DNA from: Trichuris trichiura
Taxonomy: Eukaryota > Nematoda > Enoplea > Trichinellida > Trichuridae
Assembly (NCBI GenBank): GCA_037903355.1
Contig: JBAJFE010000011.1
Coordinates: forward strand, 2,427,001 to 2,491,000
Direction of reading: 5' to 3'
DNA: 64,000 nucleotides
Position 1 is the first letter of the stretch. Each line of letters starts with the position of its first letter. The notes beneath the pieces are model-generated. The model made no database searches and was not told the origin of the DNA. It was given only the letters and a program-made list of their open reading frames with translations. Made by a program: the position numbers and the translations under genes. Positions 1-28,524 of this stretch are shown here, piece by piece.

Positions 1-1220
1 GAACGCGCAAAACTCGATGACACCCGTGACAGTTGAAACGCTAATTAACGGACGCCTTGAAAGGGTTAATTTTTTACCAAATATTCGTCGCCAAGACCTA
101 ATGACATTACTAAATGGAAAATGACATTGGCTCGAGGGGAAAAGGTCACCAGCATTTAGAAAATAAAGCGTGTACAGCCTCTGATATAGAATCGGTGATT
201 AATAGACGAATCGGTTTGTGCTGACGCTAAGGGCCCCTTTTCATGGTGATCGTATCGCTTTGTTGGCTTCGGAGAGCTATTTTTAGCGCAGACGTGGCCG
301 TCCAGACTTCCATGTTTGCCTGACTGTTGCGGTTGACAACCAGGCGGCGTGGTTCAATCGAAATTCCAAATAGAGGCTACGCTGCTTTCCTTGAACAGTG
401 TCACGACCAGCTATACTTAATCTTCCTCCGACTGACCGCAGTGTTGCAGTTTGTTGACCGTCCAACCTTTTCAGTCTCTGGATTGACCAATAGCTATAAG
501 AAAAGAATAGGATAGATTACTAATTCGAATAAGTAATAGTTACAATAAGGTTGAGCGCCCACAGTTTACAAGGGGAACGCGTGACCGCCTGCGCAACCTT
601 ATCTTCAGTAGAAAAGATTAAAGTCTTTCCGTTGGAGGGATGAAAAAAGGCCAAGAAATCGGCTAGCGCTGGGCAACCAAATGTTAATGGAATGAGGACG
701 CTGCTGGTGTTGTTGTTGTTGTTGCGAATATTGGCAACCTATAAAATTCGTCGTACGCGGGCTCTCGAGTAAGTGAATAATTTTCGCCAGTCCGCCTGCC
801 AGCTACAACGGTTTCCCAGAGGCGGCATAGTAAAAGTAGAGTGTGCAAAACCGGCTGAACGCGGCGACGAAACTTGCGCGCCCTTGCTGAGATGGGCCTT
901 TTGAAAACAAGTATGTCCATCCGGCCAAAAACAATGACCGTTTTACGGTATGTCAGCTGACGCAATCAACAAGGAACTGTACAGGAAGAATGTCGCCCCG
1001 ATGTTCGTCGGTTGGACAACCAAGTGACGTTGGTGCACCCAAAAGGATAATCTAAATCAGGCATATTTATTGACGATCACCTTTGCAGCAACAGTGGGTA
1101 TAGAGAGAGAAGGAGAGGCAGAACGCTGTTCTGCTGTGTTGCTGTCTCCGGGCGCGCTTTGTTTGGACACGGCTTGGCTGGCTGCCGCTTCGCAACGAAA
1201 AATAGAAACACGCCTGCAGT
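1..1220. other. Upstream flank, no gene recognised
   Basis: I see no convincing gene here. Open frames are short, run on both strands and resemble no family I know. A short run of TTG/CAA triplets lies at about 702-725. The stretch probably holds the promoter and 5' region of the kinase gene, but no core promoter element stands out. Confidence 0.5.
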
Positions 1221-1509
1221 GTGCGGAGATGTTACGACAGTATTTCCCGACAGTGGTCGATCCTTTCCTTCTCTGCGCTTGCAACGTTGTTGATGACAAA
1301 CGATCGTCAGGGTCCTTCGTACCAACTGCATCCGAAGGCCAATAGTGCCGAAGGAGTTGTCCCATCCGAAGGCAGCTTTATGGGTTCTCTTGCTTCGACC
1401 AGCAGTAACCAATCGCTGCAAATAATGGACACAACTTTAGTGTCTACAGACAGCTCTAGTCAAGATAGTTTGGAGGATCAGTCGAATATGGACAGCGAAG
1501 AAAGAAGAG
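1221..1509 (+). CDS. Candidate alternative first exon of the PKA catalytic gene
   Basis: An open frame runs from an ATG at 1221 (a second in-frame ATG is at 1293) to a GT donor at 1510 (g|gtaaga). The exon ends in phase 1, exactly what kinase exon 2 at 11626 needs, so splicing would give ...SEERR-V-KEFLEK. It would add 96 or 72 residues, rich in Ser, Gln and Asp and without the Met-Gly myristoylation start of the exon at 2011. PKA catalytic genes in animals commonly have several alternative first exons spliced to a shared exon 2, which is the basis for this call. The peptide itself is not recognised. Chance phase agreement is one in three, so transcript evidence is required. Confidence 0.4.
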
Positions 1510-2010
1510 GTAAGAGGCGCTACAACTTGCATTTATAATCCAACGGGCAAAGCCAGACCGGTCAACCGTGCAATGATTGGCCAAGGAGGCGGAGGGGGAG
1601 GAGGCGAAACGGTCCTCGCACTGGTCGTCGAGCTAGCTTAGGTCGATTGAGAGATTTTTGCGTTTCAGTCGATCGCCGTGTCATTATAAAGTGAACACGG
1701 CCGTGCGCAACGTTCCGTCAACGTTTTCTGGCTAAGCCTATTTGCCAGATGAAGCAGCGATGTTCAGATCTTTGCGACTACTGCGACAGTCGTCTATTCA
1801 GATTTGGCTAACAGTGCACGGAAGCGCGTTCGCCTGTATGAGCTAGCTGTTCCTGGCTCGCCAACACCGTATTTTTTTGCTGGCCATTCTTAGCTTGTCC
1901 GTATGCATAATTTTTCGTCGTTACGCGCCGTCGTACCATTGCCGAACTAAGTCAAACCTCCGGAGAAACTTCCGCAGCGTTCGAACTATCGCTACTGGAC
2001 CACCTTAGCA

Positions 2011-20640
<18,630 letters not shown>

Positions 20641-20666
20641 ATAATTTCTGAAATAACCGAAGCAGA

Positions 20667-20860
20667 TGTCCTAGCAACGAATGGATGAGCAACTATTAAG
20701 GAAAAATTCAAAACAAAAACTTAAGAGTTTCAGAGCTTTTAGGACCAATCTTATCCCGTCTTCAGCGATGGTGGTAACGTTGACATTATCATCATCATCG
20801 CTGATGACGGGACAAGACCAGTTAAGAAGAACTCAGTTTTCAGCATGCATCATTTCTTTA
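20667..20860. mobile_element. Truncated copy of the fold-back (MITE-like) family
   Basis: The left part carries the family terminus ACGAATGGATGAGC followed by TATTAAGGAAAAATT. Its centre has two opposed copies of the CTGANGA motif: CGTCTTCAGCGATG at about 20758-20770 on the minus side and CTGATGACGGG from 20801. No matching right terminus is visible, so the copy is truncated. Confidence 0.6.
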
Positions 20861-21840
20861 TTTGATGCGAGCGTACGATCCAGTTGATCCTAACGTAACG
20901 TGATGAAATCCACAAGATATTATTCACAATGGTGCCTTAATTACACGAAAACCTTTGATTATTTAAAGTGCAGCTGAAGTTCCCGCCTTTGCGTTACTCC
21001 TAAGGGTGTCTTTTTTTAAAATTTTTTATACTTTTGCGGGAGGTTGAAATCATTTAGGAGATTGCATTTCATTGTATGAACGTGATGTTGTCATCGTAAT
21101 TTGTCCGTTTTATGGAAGATTAGGAAAGTAAGTATAGAGTTATCGGAAGTTTCGTAGTCCAAAATTCCTATTATCAGCGATGTTTTCAATTGCACAACGT
21201 AAGAACGGGTTGTCGTTTGCATTGATCCGTTATGTTTTCTCTTCGTCATCCTTATTAAACGAATGAATACCGTGAAGTTACCATTGATAAACTGATGCGC
21301 TTTACGAGATGTCGAATTTTTCTTAGCGTACGCTCTTTGTCATTATTATGATTTTGGTTACAACGTTAAAGTACATTGTCATAATTTCTCTACACGTTTT
21401 AAAAAAATCTAAGTTCCAGATTTACAACAGTTTAATGATTCTTTGTTCAAAAACTTCCCATTTGTTTATAGTTTTTGTGAAAGTATTACTAATCATAGAT
21501 ACAAGTTTTGAAAGAATTCATCATCAAATGTTCTATGCAATTGCTTCACTTAGTAGAAGAAGTTTACGAAGCTAATTAATAATTTTTTTCTGCTACCACC
21601 GTGTTTACAAATAGTTTTAATTTGTCATTGTCAACATTGCCTTATTGTGATTCTTTGTTTAGAGTGAAATAAATTTTTTTCGTTTCGAAAAACTCAGGTG
21701 CATTATTTCGTAGGTAGAAACTTCTAACGTCTAATCTCTCTTTTTACTGATACTGTGCATTAGTAGTCAGAAAAACCAATGGGTTTTAATATATCTAGGG
21801 ATTTCCCAATTTTTTCCGTGTTATTGTATCTGTAAATTAG

Positions 21841-22090
21841 CGAAACGACTGCTCTACCGGCGAATGGATGAGCGATTATTAAAAAAAATTGTACAGAACC
21901 AATGCACTCAACATTATTTGAGGGATTTCGGAACGCTCTGGTTCGTTCGTCAGCGAGATGGAAGAGAGCTCGTTTTCCAATTGCGGGAAGAGCTCTCCTC
22001 CACTTCACTGACGAAATTTCTGAAGACTGCTTCTGTACAATTTTCCTTAATAATTGCTCATCCATCCGTTGGTAGAGCAGTTGTTTCGTT
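21841..22090. mobile_element. Fold-back MITE-like element A
   Basis: The termini are inverted. The left reads GAAACGACTGCTCTACC, GAATGGATGAGCGATTATTA, then ATTGTACAGAA. The right end is the reverse complement with few changes. The element has no coding capacity. The left half holds an inverted CTGACGA core near 21950. Confidence 0.8.
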
Positions 22091-22252
22091 TAAAAACATT
22101 TATGATTTAACGGAAGTTTCGTAAGCCAGAATTCTGATTATCAACGATTTCTTCAACTAGGCAGGTTACGAACAGCTCATTAAGTACAAACGTTATTGAT
22201 GTTAATTTTCTTTTACGGAAAGCTTATCCCGTTGAAAAATGTTAGTTTTTCC

Positions 22253-22285
22253 GGAGCTTTCGGGTCAACCGAGACCCGTCTTCAG
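22253..22285 (-). ncRNA. Hammerhead-like motif, copy 1
   Basis: Read on the minus strand: CTGAAGA, one C, stem GGGTC, loop, GACCC, GAAA, GCTCC. Conserved CTGANGA and GAAA flanking a hairpin is the layout of a hammerhead core (stem II). The extra C before the stem departs from the strict consensus, and stems I and III are not clear. Confidence 0.4.
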
Positions 22286-22574
22286 CGGTGTTAAAATGAT
22301 GTAATGAGTGTTCCGCGGGTATGACGTGCCAAATGTTTTAACTGTTTAAAGTCGAGTGTTTTAAAGTAGATTTCCTGGTGTCCTCCTTTGTCTGTCAGCT
22401 AGCCGTTTTCCTGTTGTGGGTATATGTTATTATTCTTGTAATTAATTCATTTTCTAGATTGTTCTGTTTGTAGTGTGTATATGTAGTCATCTTGTAAGTG
22501 GAAAGTAAATTTTTAAGGTTCTTCCCCATTTCATGTTGCTTTTCGGCAGTAGTTCTTTGTTTTTTTTTGTGTAT

Positions 22575-23066
22575 TTAGTCAAGTGAGCAGCAGTTGGAGC
22601 GGGTGACAATGCTTCTCCATAATTCATTTATTTCTGCTCCTTGAGCTCGGTTGTATGTCTCGTTGTGCCTGATGTGTAGGGCTTCTTTAATTTTCCGTAA
22701 GCGCAAATTGCTTTCGTAGCATAGAACTTTTGGCTGGAGAGTTTGGTTGTAACGTGAGGCGCGTTCCACGAGAGCGGAGGCCTGTATTGCTTTTTCCATG
22801 GTAGTTTTTGGGTTCCATATTGGTCTTCCACGTCGTCTTGCAGGGTTGGTGTCGTTGTTGAGAATGTTTTTTGCGTTGTTATAAGTGGCTAGTCCCTTCA
22901 TGTGTTCATTGAATCTGTGTGCTAAGGTGTTGCCTGTTCCACCAATGCACGGCCCTGAACAAGGGCATCTGATTGTGTAGACGTGTAGACCTGCCCTGTT
23001 CTTTTGTTTTTTAGGAGTTTTGTTTTGTCATTTCGGAGAATTGTCCTGAGGTTAGAGAAGCTCTTG
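22575..23066 (-). pseudogene. GIY-YIG endonuclease region of a Penelope-like element, frameshifted
   Basis: The minus strand reads FSNLRTILRNDKTKLL, then KNKRTGQVYT. After a shift of frame it continues with YTIRCPCSGPCIGGTGNTLA, HRFNEHMKGLA and onward to ...NRAQGAEINELW and a stop near 22575. The cysteine-rich CPCSGPC preceding IGGTGNT, the Arg and Glu of HRFNEH, and the late LRKIKEALHIRH segment match the C-terminal endonuclease that follows the reverse transcriptase in PLEs. The frame break sits at a small duplication of GTCTACAC near 22980. The N-terminal reverse transcriptase is absent, so this is a 5'-truncated dead copy. Confidence 0.7.
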
Positions 23067-23086
23067 AAAAAGACTTGGAATTCTAA

Positions 23087-23187
23087 GCTTTCAAGAGCTT
23101 CCCCAACCTCAGCACAATTCTCCGGAAGGACAAAACAAAAATCCCAAAAAACAAAAGAACAAGGCTGGTCTACGCAATTAGACGCCG
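23087..23187 (+). pseudogene. Second, shorter Penelope-like fragment in opposite orientation
   Basis: The plus strand reads SFPNLSTILRKDKTKIPKNK followed by RTRLVYAIRRR and a stop. It parallels the start of the minus-strand fragment but joins directly to the motif-bearing end, and the whole endonuclease domain is missing. The stop TGA lies within CGCTGAAGACGG, the first bases of the stem-loop motif. Confidence 0.6.
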
Positions 23188-23220
23188 CTGAAGACGGGTC
23201 TCATTTGACCCGAAAGCTCC
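23188..23220 (+). ncRNA. Hammerhead-like motif, copy 2
   Basis: CTGAAGA at 23188, C, GGGTC, loop TCATTT, GACCC, GAAA, GCTCC. It is the outward-facing mirror of copy 1 at the other end of the Penelope-like remnant. Confidence 0.4.
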
Positions 23221-23802
23221 GGAAAAATTAAACTTTTTCAACGGAGACAAGCTTTCCGTAAAAGAAACTTAACATGAAACTATACGGTCCCGTACCAAGA
23301 AGGTGCATCTACAAAACGTTATTAATGAAGAAAAAAGGGGTTTGTAGTATGCATTCATTCATCATATTTTGTCTTCATCGTCCATATTAAGCGAATGATT
23401 ACCGTGAAGACATTGAAAGACTGATGTGGTTTGTCAGATGTGGAGTCTTTTACCAAACGCTCTTTGTTATTATTATTATTATTAATTTGCTGTTAAGATT
23501 AAAGTGCTTTGTTATGATTTCTATAAACATTTTAGGAAAGTGATAAGTTCCAAATTTGCAATAGTTTAACGATTCTTCGTTCGAAAGCTTTCCGTTTGTT
23601 TATAGTTTTTGCGAAAGTATTACTAATCATAGGTATACGTTTTGAAAAACTCGTCATTAAATGTTCTATACAATTTCTTCATTTTGCAAAAGAAGTGAGC
23701 TAAGCCATGCCCTAAAGTGAATTGAAGCTAGTTAGTAATTTCTCTCTTCTACCGCTGTGTTTATAAATAGATTTGATTTATGATTGTTAACAGCGTTGTT
23801 TG

Positions 23803-24156
23803 TTCGATCTTCTACAGCTTTTCCCGTTTTTTTCCGTGTGATGGTATCTGTAATTAGTCGAAACAATGGCTCTACCAACAAATGGATGACCGATTATTGG
23901 GAAAAATTCAAAAACAATACAGTCTGCTTTTTTATTCAGAGCTTTCAGAACGCTCTAGTCCTATCATCAGTGAGATGGAGAAGTTTCTGACGGAACTAGA
24001 ACGTTCCGAAAGCTCTAAACAAAAAGGCTGACTGTATTGTCTTTGAATTTTTGCTAATAATCGCTTATCCATTCGTTGGTGGAGCAACTGTTTCAGCTAA
24101 TTACAGATACAATCGCACAGAGAAAAAACAGGAAAAGCCGTAAAAGATCTAACAAA
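23803..24156. mobile_element. Fold-back MITE-like element B
   Basis: This copy has the longest inverted termini. The left runs from GATCTTCTACAGCTTTTCCC through GGTATCTGTAATTAG to GAAACAATGGCTCTACC. The right mirrors it, ending CTAATTACAGATACAATC and CGTAAAAGATC. Opposed motif cores lie in the centre near 23970 and 23991. Confidence 0.8.
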
Positions 24157-24351
24157 CATGAAACACAGGTCCGTTACAAAGCCCACCGTGTTTATGCTAA
24201 CATGGCTTTATCATGGTTCTTTCTATGGAATGAAATACGTTGTTTTCATTTTGAAAAACTGAGGTACATTATTATTTCGTAAGTAAAAATTTCTAACTTT
24301 TAATCTTTCTTATTAATCATGCTGCGCATTTGTAATCGAAAAAACGAATGG

Positions 24352-24749
24352 TTTTTGGTAGAGCTTCTAAGGCTTTTTCCCTTTTTTGTCTGTGGTGGTA
24401 TCTGTAATTAAATGAAACAATTGCTCTACCAACGAATGGATGAGCGTTTCTTAAGGAAAATTGTACAGGACCAATAGACTCAATTTTTTGTTTTAGAGCT
24501 TTGGAAACGCTCTAATTGCGTCGTCAGTGAGATGGAGGAGTGCTCTTCCCGAGGTCCAAAAACGAGCTCTCCTTCATCTCACTGACGACGGAACTAAACC
24601 GTTCCGAAAGCTCTGAGATAAAGTTCACTGCATTATTTCTATACATCGTTCCCTAATTATTGCTCATCCATCCCTTGGTGGAGCAGCTGCTTCGTTCAAT
24701 TCACGCACAACAGACGGGAAGAATCGTAAAAGAAGTCCCAAAAGCCATA
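24352..24749. mobile_element. Fold-back MITE-like element C
   Basis: The left terminus includes GGTATCTGTAATTAAATG and GAAACAATTGCTCTACC, then GAATGGATGAGCG. The right mirrors it with GCTCATCCATCCCTTGG. The centre is an inverted pair around GAGATGGAGGAG and CTCCTTCATCTC, each half with a CTGACGACG core. No coding capacity. Confidence 0.8.
24582..24614 (+). ncRNA. Hammerhead-like motif, copy 3
   Basis: CTGACGA, C, stem GGAAC, loop TAAACC, GTTCC, GAAA, GCTCT. The stem differs from copies 1 and 2 at two positions and both changes are compensated on the other strand. The partner core on the left side of element C (about 24495-24530, minus) has lost pairing. Confidence 0.4.
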
Positions 24750-26060
24750 ATGCATTATCCCGTCACGAAATAACTTGTGTTATAAGAAAGGAATGTGTTG
24801 GTGTGAACAAAGACTGTGGAACAATAACCATCATATACTGATATATTTTCAACTTGAACAAACGTTTGTTTATTTTTGACGAGATTAGTTTGGACAGATT
24901 ACCCATTATTTTGCATAAATCGTTGTGGAGCTTTAATTACCCAATATGCTTCGAATGAATTTTTCAGTCGTTTGCATATATGTCGAAGAAGAATGAAGAA
25001 TGATTTTTGGAGTTGCATTAGCACGCAAAAAATGTTATTACCAATCTGCATAGTGCATTCAGTGAGCCTAGGTAAAGATGAGAAAATGGAAGATTTAACA
25101 ATTAAAGAATTAAAAATGAGCGATGGATAATTGACATTCTGCAATTCCGTGAGAGCAGTTGTCTCTTCGTACGGTTGATACATTTCCCAATACATCACTG
25201 GACGACGGCTATTGAGTACTATGCTATTATTTAGTATTATTTAACGTGCTTCTATTGCTTACGGGTGGAAAGAAATGGTTGTTTAGCGCAGGGATATACG
25301 ACAGCTATTGATCGATAAATCGTTTCATTTCATTCGGCTTCATTGCGGCTTAACATTCAGGTAAAATTGTTGTTTTGGTTGGATCAATGATGGATTCTTA
25401 TTGCTTCCTTTGAAGCACAAGTAAAGCTTTTGTAATTTGCGGTTTCTTTTGTTGGAACACATTATTATTTTCTATTGGTAACCTTACTTTTTGAAGTTGG
25501 GTAAAAAAAAAAGTTCATTACATTTGGATTTTATTTTTCTCATCGATTCTTGGCATTTATACTGACTTGTTAAAACAATCACGTTAATAATGCCTTTTAT
25601 TTGTGTTTAAGAGAGGATCAAATTCAGTTTTAAAAAATAATAAGTTTCATTGCATATGGCAATGTTTACTCAAAGTAAAATTTGCCTCAAGGCTTGCGCA
25701 CTTTCGCTTCCAATCCGGCGCATTAGTAAAGTAAATAATTTGTGTAAATAATTCGTTCTGTTTTAGTCAGCCGAGCACTAACACTCGTTGCAAAGCAAAC
25801 AGTGTAAAGGTTTATCGGTCACGGTCAAATTTGCATAATAAGCATCGACGTGAGCAGAGCACAGTAAATTTAATTTCATTTTTCGATTTCTTCGTCGACC
25901 ACATCGGCTGAACTGCGATCGCTCTCTCTCCTTTTTCGTTAGTCGCAGCTGTGCTTTACACAGTTCCTTATTTTGATCCCGCACGTTTTGTTTGCTATTT
26001 CTTTTGTCTTTGTGTCGAAGTGTTATTTACGGAAAAAATTCGTTTGACAAAAGCGAGTTT
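24750..26060. other. AT-rich stretch, no gene recognised
   Basis: Overlapping short open frames occur on both strands (24876-25198, 25778-25984). None resembles a family I know. Confidence 0.5.
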
Positions 26061-26770
26061 TCTCCAAGGTTTCTCAGAGCTTTCCGGACTCGACTCATCC
26101 TGTCGTCAACGGACCGATAAAAAGTCTGTTTGCCGAAATGAAGAACAGATATTGCTGTTCCTGTAAGTATAGAATAAAAAGTTTTCTTGATATAATGTTT
26201 TAGTTTTTCAGGTTGACAATGTCGAAGCACATCTTGTCATTAGCATATGGTGTCCCCTTCACAACAGTGAATTTTGTGCGTTAATTATTCCGCATTCAAA
26301 GAAAAGCGACAAGGCTTTTTAGCTGATGAATAGAGCAAAAGAAACTGTACAGTTTCAAGAATTTAATCTTATCGTTTTAGTCTTTCGACATGCAGATAAG
26401 GACGGCGTTGGCGACTAATGCTGATAAGGTAATCCCTTTGCAGCAAGTCAAATTTGCAAGATTAGAATTGCATTTTTAGGTTTTTAGAATTGCCAAATGG
26501 TTGTGTGGAACAATTTAAAAAGAGACAAAGTGGACGTCGTTCGACATTGTCGCGTCACTGCTGCATGTATGCATGTTACAGCATGAAGGGAATATCGTAG
26601 CAGTCGCATGTTGTTCATATGAAATTAATTAATTAATTTAGCGTTTATAGTTCGACTTTGAAGAAATTTGGCCCTCTTCTTGAAAAGATAAGTACATTTT
26701 GTCCAAGCGATTTTTTGTGACAAGAATTTCTTTTTCAGGAAAAGCACTCGAATGGACAACTGCTGACTTG

Positions 26771-26804
26771 CTGACGACGGGACCTGGCCAGTCCTGAAAG
26801 CTCT
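26771..26804 (+). ncRNA. Hammerhead-like motif, copy 4 (isolated)
   Basis: CTGACGA, C, GGGAC, loop CTGGCCA, GTCCT, GAAA, GCTCT. The five-pair stem includes one G-U and differs in sequence from the other copies. No surrounding inverted termini were found, so it is probably a relic of the fold-back family. A degraded minus-strand relative lies near 26075-26110. Confidence 0.35.
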
Positions 26805-27233
26805 GAAAAACAATGAAAAAAGAATTTGTTGATTTCGTGAATAACACTTCTACGCATACATTTTGTGTGATTGCGTGAATAAAATTTTCAACTGGCGCGT
26901 GTCTTTTCTGTCGCGCTTGCAGTCCAACATTTCATAAGGTTTATGGTTCCGTGTTTAGGATCCATACCAACGGATGCAAGAAGACAATTCGAGGACGGAA
27001 AAGAAACGAGAAGAAACGAACAGGGACAACAAGAGGAGCAAGAAAAGAAAGAGAAAAATGGAAAAGTTCCGGATCAACGTGTAAGTATGCAGTAGGCAGG
27101 GCGAGGGTAGGCACTATAGGTTCCAGCATGCATACGGGGTTCACATCCAATAGGGAATAGTGGGTTTAGATATTGGTTTCCGGAGGGGAGGGCGGGTGAG
27201 ATACATTCTACTTGAGAATAAGGTGCATGGAAA

Positions 27234-27300
27234 GGATAGCTGCCCCCCCGCCCCCCCCAAAAAAAAAAAAAAGGGGGGTGGCGGGGGTGAGGCGCTATCC
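27234..27300. repeat. C-tract / A-tract / G-tract hairpin
   Basis: GGATAGC at 27234 and GCTATCC at 27294 flank a run of C, then 14 A, then a run of G (GGGGGGTGGCGGGGG). The arms are complementary, giving a long hairpin with an A-tract loop. The G-rich strand could also form a quadruplex. Confidence 0.85.
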
Positions 27301-27393
27301 GTTGAGATTAGTAAACAACGACAATATTGCATCATCTGCATGTCACATGTCACGCTTGTCATTTGTCACATGTGCCGCATGTCACATGTGACA

Positions 27394-27606
27394 GTCGCAT
27401 GTCGTGTGTCGTCTGTCGCATGTCGTGTGTCGTCTGTCGCATGTCGTGTGTCGTGAGTCGCATGTCGTGTGTCGTGAGTCGCATGTCGCATGTCGTGAGT
27501 CGCATGTAGTATGTCGTGAGTAGCATGTAGTGTGTCGTAAGTAGCATGTAGTATGCCGTGAGTAGCATGTCGAGTGCCGTCTGACGCATGTCGACTGCCG
27601 TGCGTC
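27394..27606. repeat. Minisatellite with 7-bp period and 21-bp higher-order unit
   Basis: Heptamers GTCGCAT, GTCGTGT and GTCGTCT or GTCGTGA follow each other in order about ten times, then drift to GTAGCAT and GTAGTAT. A more degraded start (GTCACAT, TGTCATT) extends back to about 27338. Because 7 is not a multiple of 3, open frames on the minus strand run through it in more than one frame. Confidence 0.9.
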
Positions 27607-28265
27607 CCCAGTGTGAGAAGTAGGAACAGTGGACCTGGAAAGCGGACGATAGTCAATGGGCGCTGGACAGTGGACACTGAACTGAGTGCAAAGACCGCGG
27701 CGACGAACCCCCCATGTAGTAAACAAGGTAGTGGGAATAAGTAGCGGGATGTGGTAGGAATTGCTGTCCTGTTCCGGTCTGTGTGCGCGAAAATGACCCT
27801 GGAGCTGAACAGCGTAGGGTCTTGAAGGGTGACAGCTTCTTGACGGGAAAATAGGTAAGGCAGTAAGTGAGTATGCGCGGGAGAGGTTTCAGCTTGTGGT
27901 ATCCATTCAGTTTTTCCTTCTGAGCTCCCGCTGAGATTCATATATGTCGGGTAGGAGAGAGAATGATAGTGGGTTTGAGATCGAGAATACTTGTGTTGTC
28001 GTATCGAAGTATTATACCGTTGTCGTATTTTCGTTTGCTCCCTTCTGAATTGATTTCCCTCAATAGTTTCGCTTTTCCCTATGTTCGAAAGTGCAATTTG
28101 TTGCAAATAAAAAATTTGAATTGTTCTATAAAAGTGTGATCTCTCAGCCGGTTGCATATCCGGAAAAAGAGTAAAGGTTGACGGCAAAATGCACTTACAG
28201 CCGGAAAAACCTTGAGCTCTTTACGTTTGATTGTAATGGAAATGAAATTTAATAGTCGCTTTCAG

Positions 28266-28524
28266 GTGAACAGCAACCGACATTTTGGAGACGTTGGCCT
28301 GTTTAGCAATTGTTGTAGACAAGGTAAGTTGAATTTAAAAAATTTCATTTGCAGGTGAAGTGTTTGTTGCTCGCGCAAACACCAGAATCACTAAATGGAT
28401 AGGGAAAAGAAGTCAAAAAGGAACGAATAGGTATGAACGATAAATTTAAAACGTTATTGTTTCAGTTTAGCATTATGAAACGAAGGAATGGTGACAGTAT
28501 GTTTAAAAAAATTGCTCTCTCCTA
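28266..28524 (+). other. Possible small exons of an unrecognised transcript
   Basis: Segments 28266-28323, 28355-28430 and 28471-28524 are each bounded by GT and AG signals (gtaagt...tttgcag, gtatga...tttag). They stay in one frame: VNSNRHFGDVGLFSNCCRQ-G, EVFVARANTRITKWIGKRSQ and onward, then SIMKRRNGDSMFKK and a stop. An upstream purine-rich segment (about 26960-27079) ends in a strong gtaagtat donor in a compatible phase. The implied introns of 31-39 bp are shorter than usual for nematodes, and I recognise no protein, so this may be a non-coding or chance arrangement. Confidence 0.18.

Larger units (their letters stand above)
22201..23273. mobile_element. Penelope-like retroelement remnant with inverted ends
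   Basis: The ends are inverted copies: GTTAATTTTCTTTTACGG at 22201 and the reverse complement CCGTAAAAGAAACTTAAC ending at 23273. Each end contains the CTGAAGA-stem-GAAAGC motif pointing outwards. The interior encodes, on the minus strand, a broken GIY-YIG endonuclease region typical of Penelope-like elements (PLEs). A second remnant of the same coding region on the plus strand meets it tail to tail near 23075. Near-identical sequence around ACGTTATT flanks the element (about 22187 and 23310), a possible target-site duplication. PLEs are known to insert with inverted and truncated copies. Confidence 0.65.
21140..24750. repeat. Diverged direct duplications forming a transposon-rich block
   Basis: Three relationships are visible by reading. 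21140-21230 matches 22110-22190 (CGGAAGTTTCGTA, then CAGAATTC-like sequence, then TTATCA). 21300-21590 matches 23430-23720, sharing GTTTATAGTTTTTG and GTATTACTAATCATAG. 21600-22090 matches 24185-24700. Fold-back elements and the Penelope-like remnant sit inside these copies. Confidence 0.65.

Noticed and set aside
25951..26280. Two-exon frame joined across 26164-26211
   Set aside because: The splice signals are good, but part of the first exon is a relic of the fold-back element motif and the peptide is unrecognised.
27366..28187. 273-codon minus-strand open frame
   Set aside because: About a third of it is the 7-bp minisatellite, a second frame is also open there, and the rest resembles no known protein. 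Kept only as a note.
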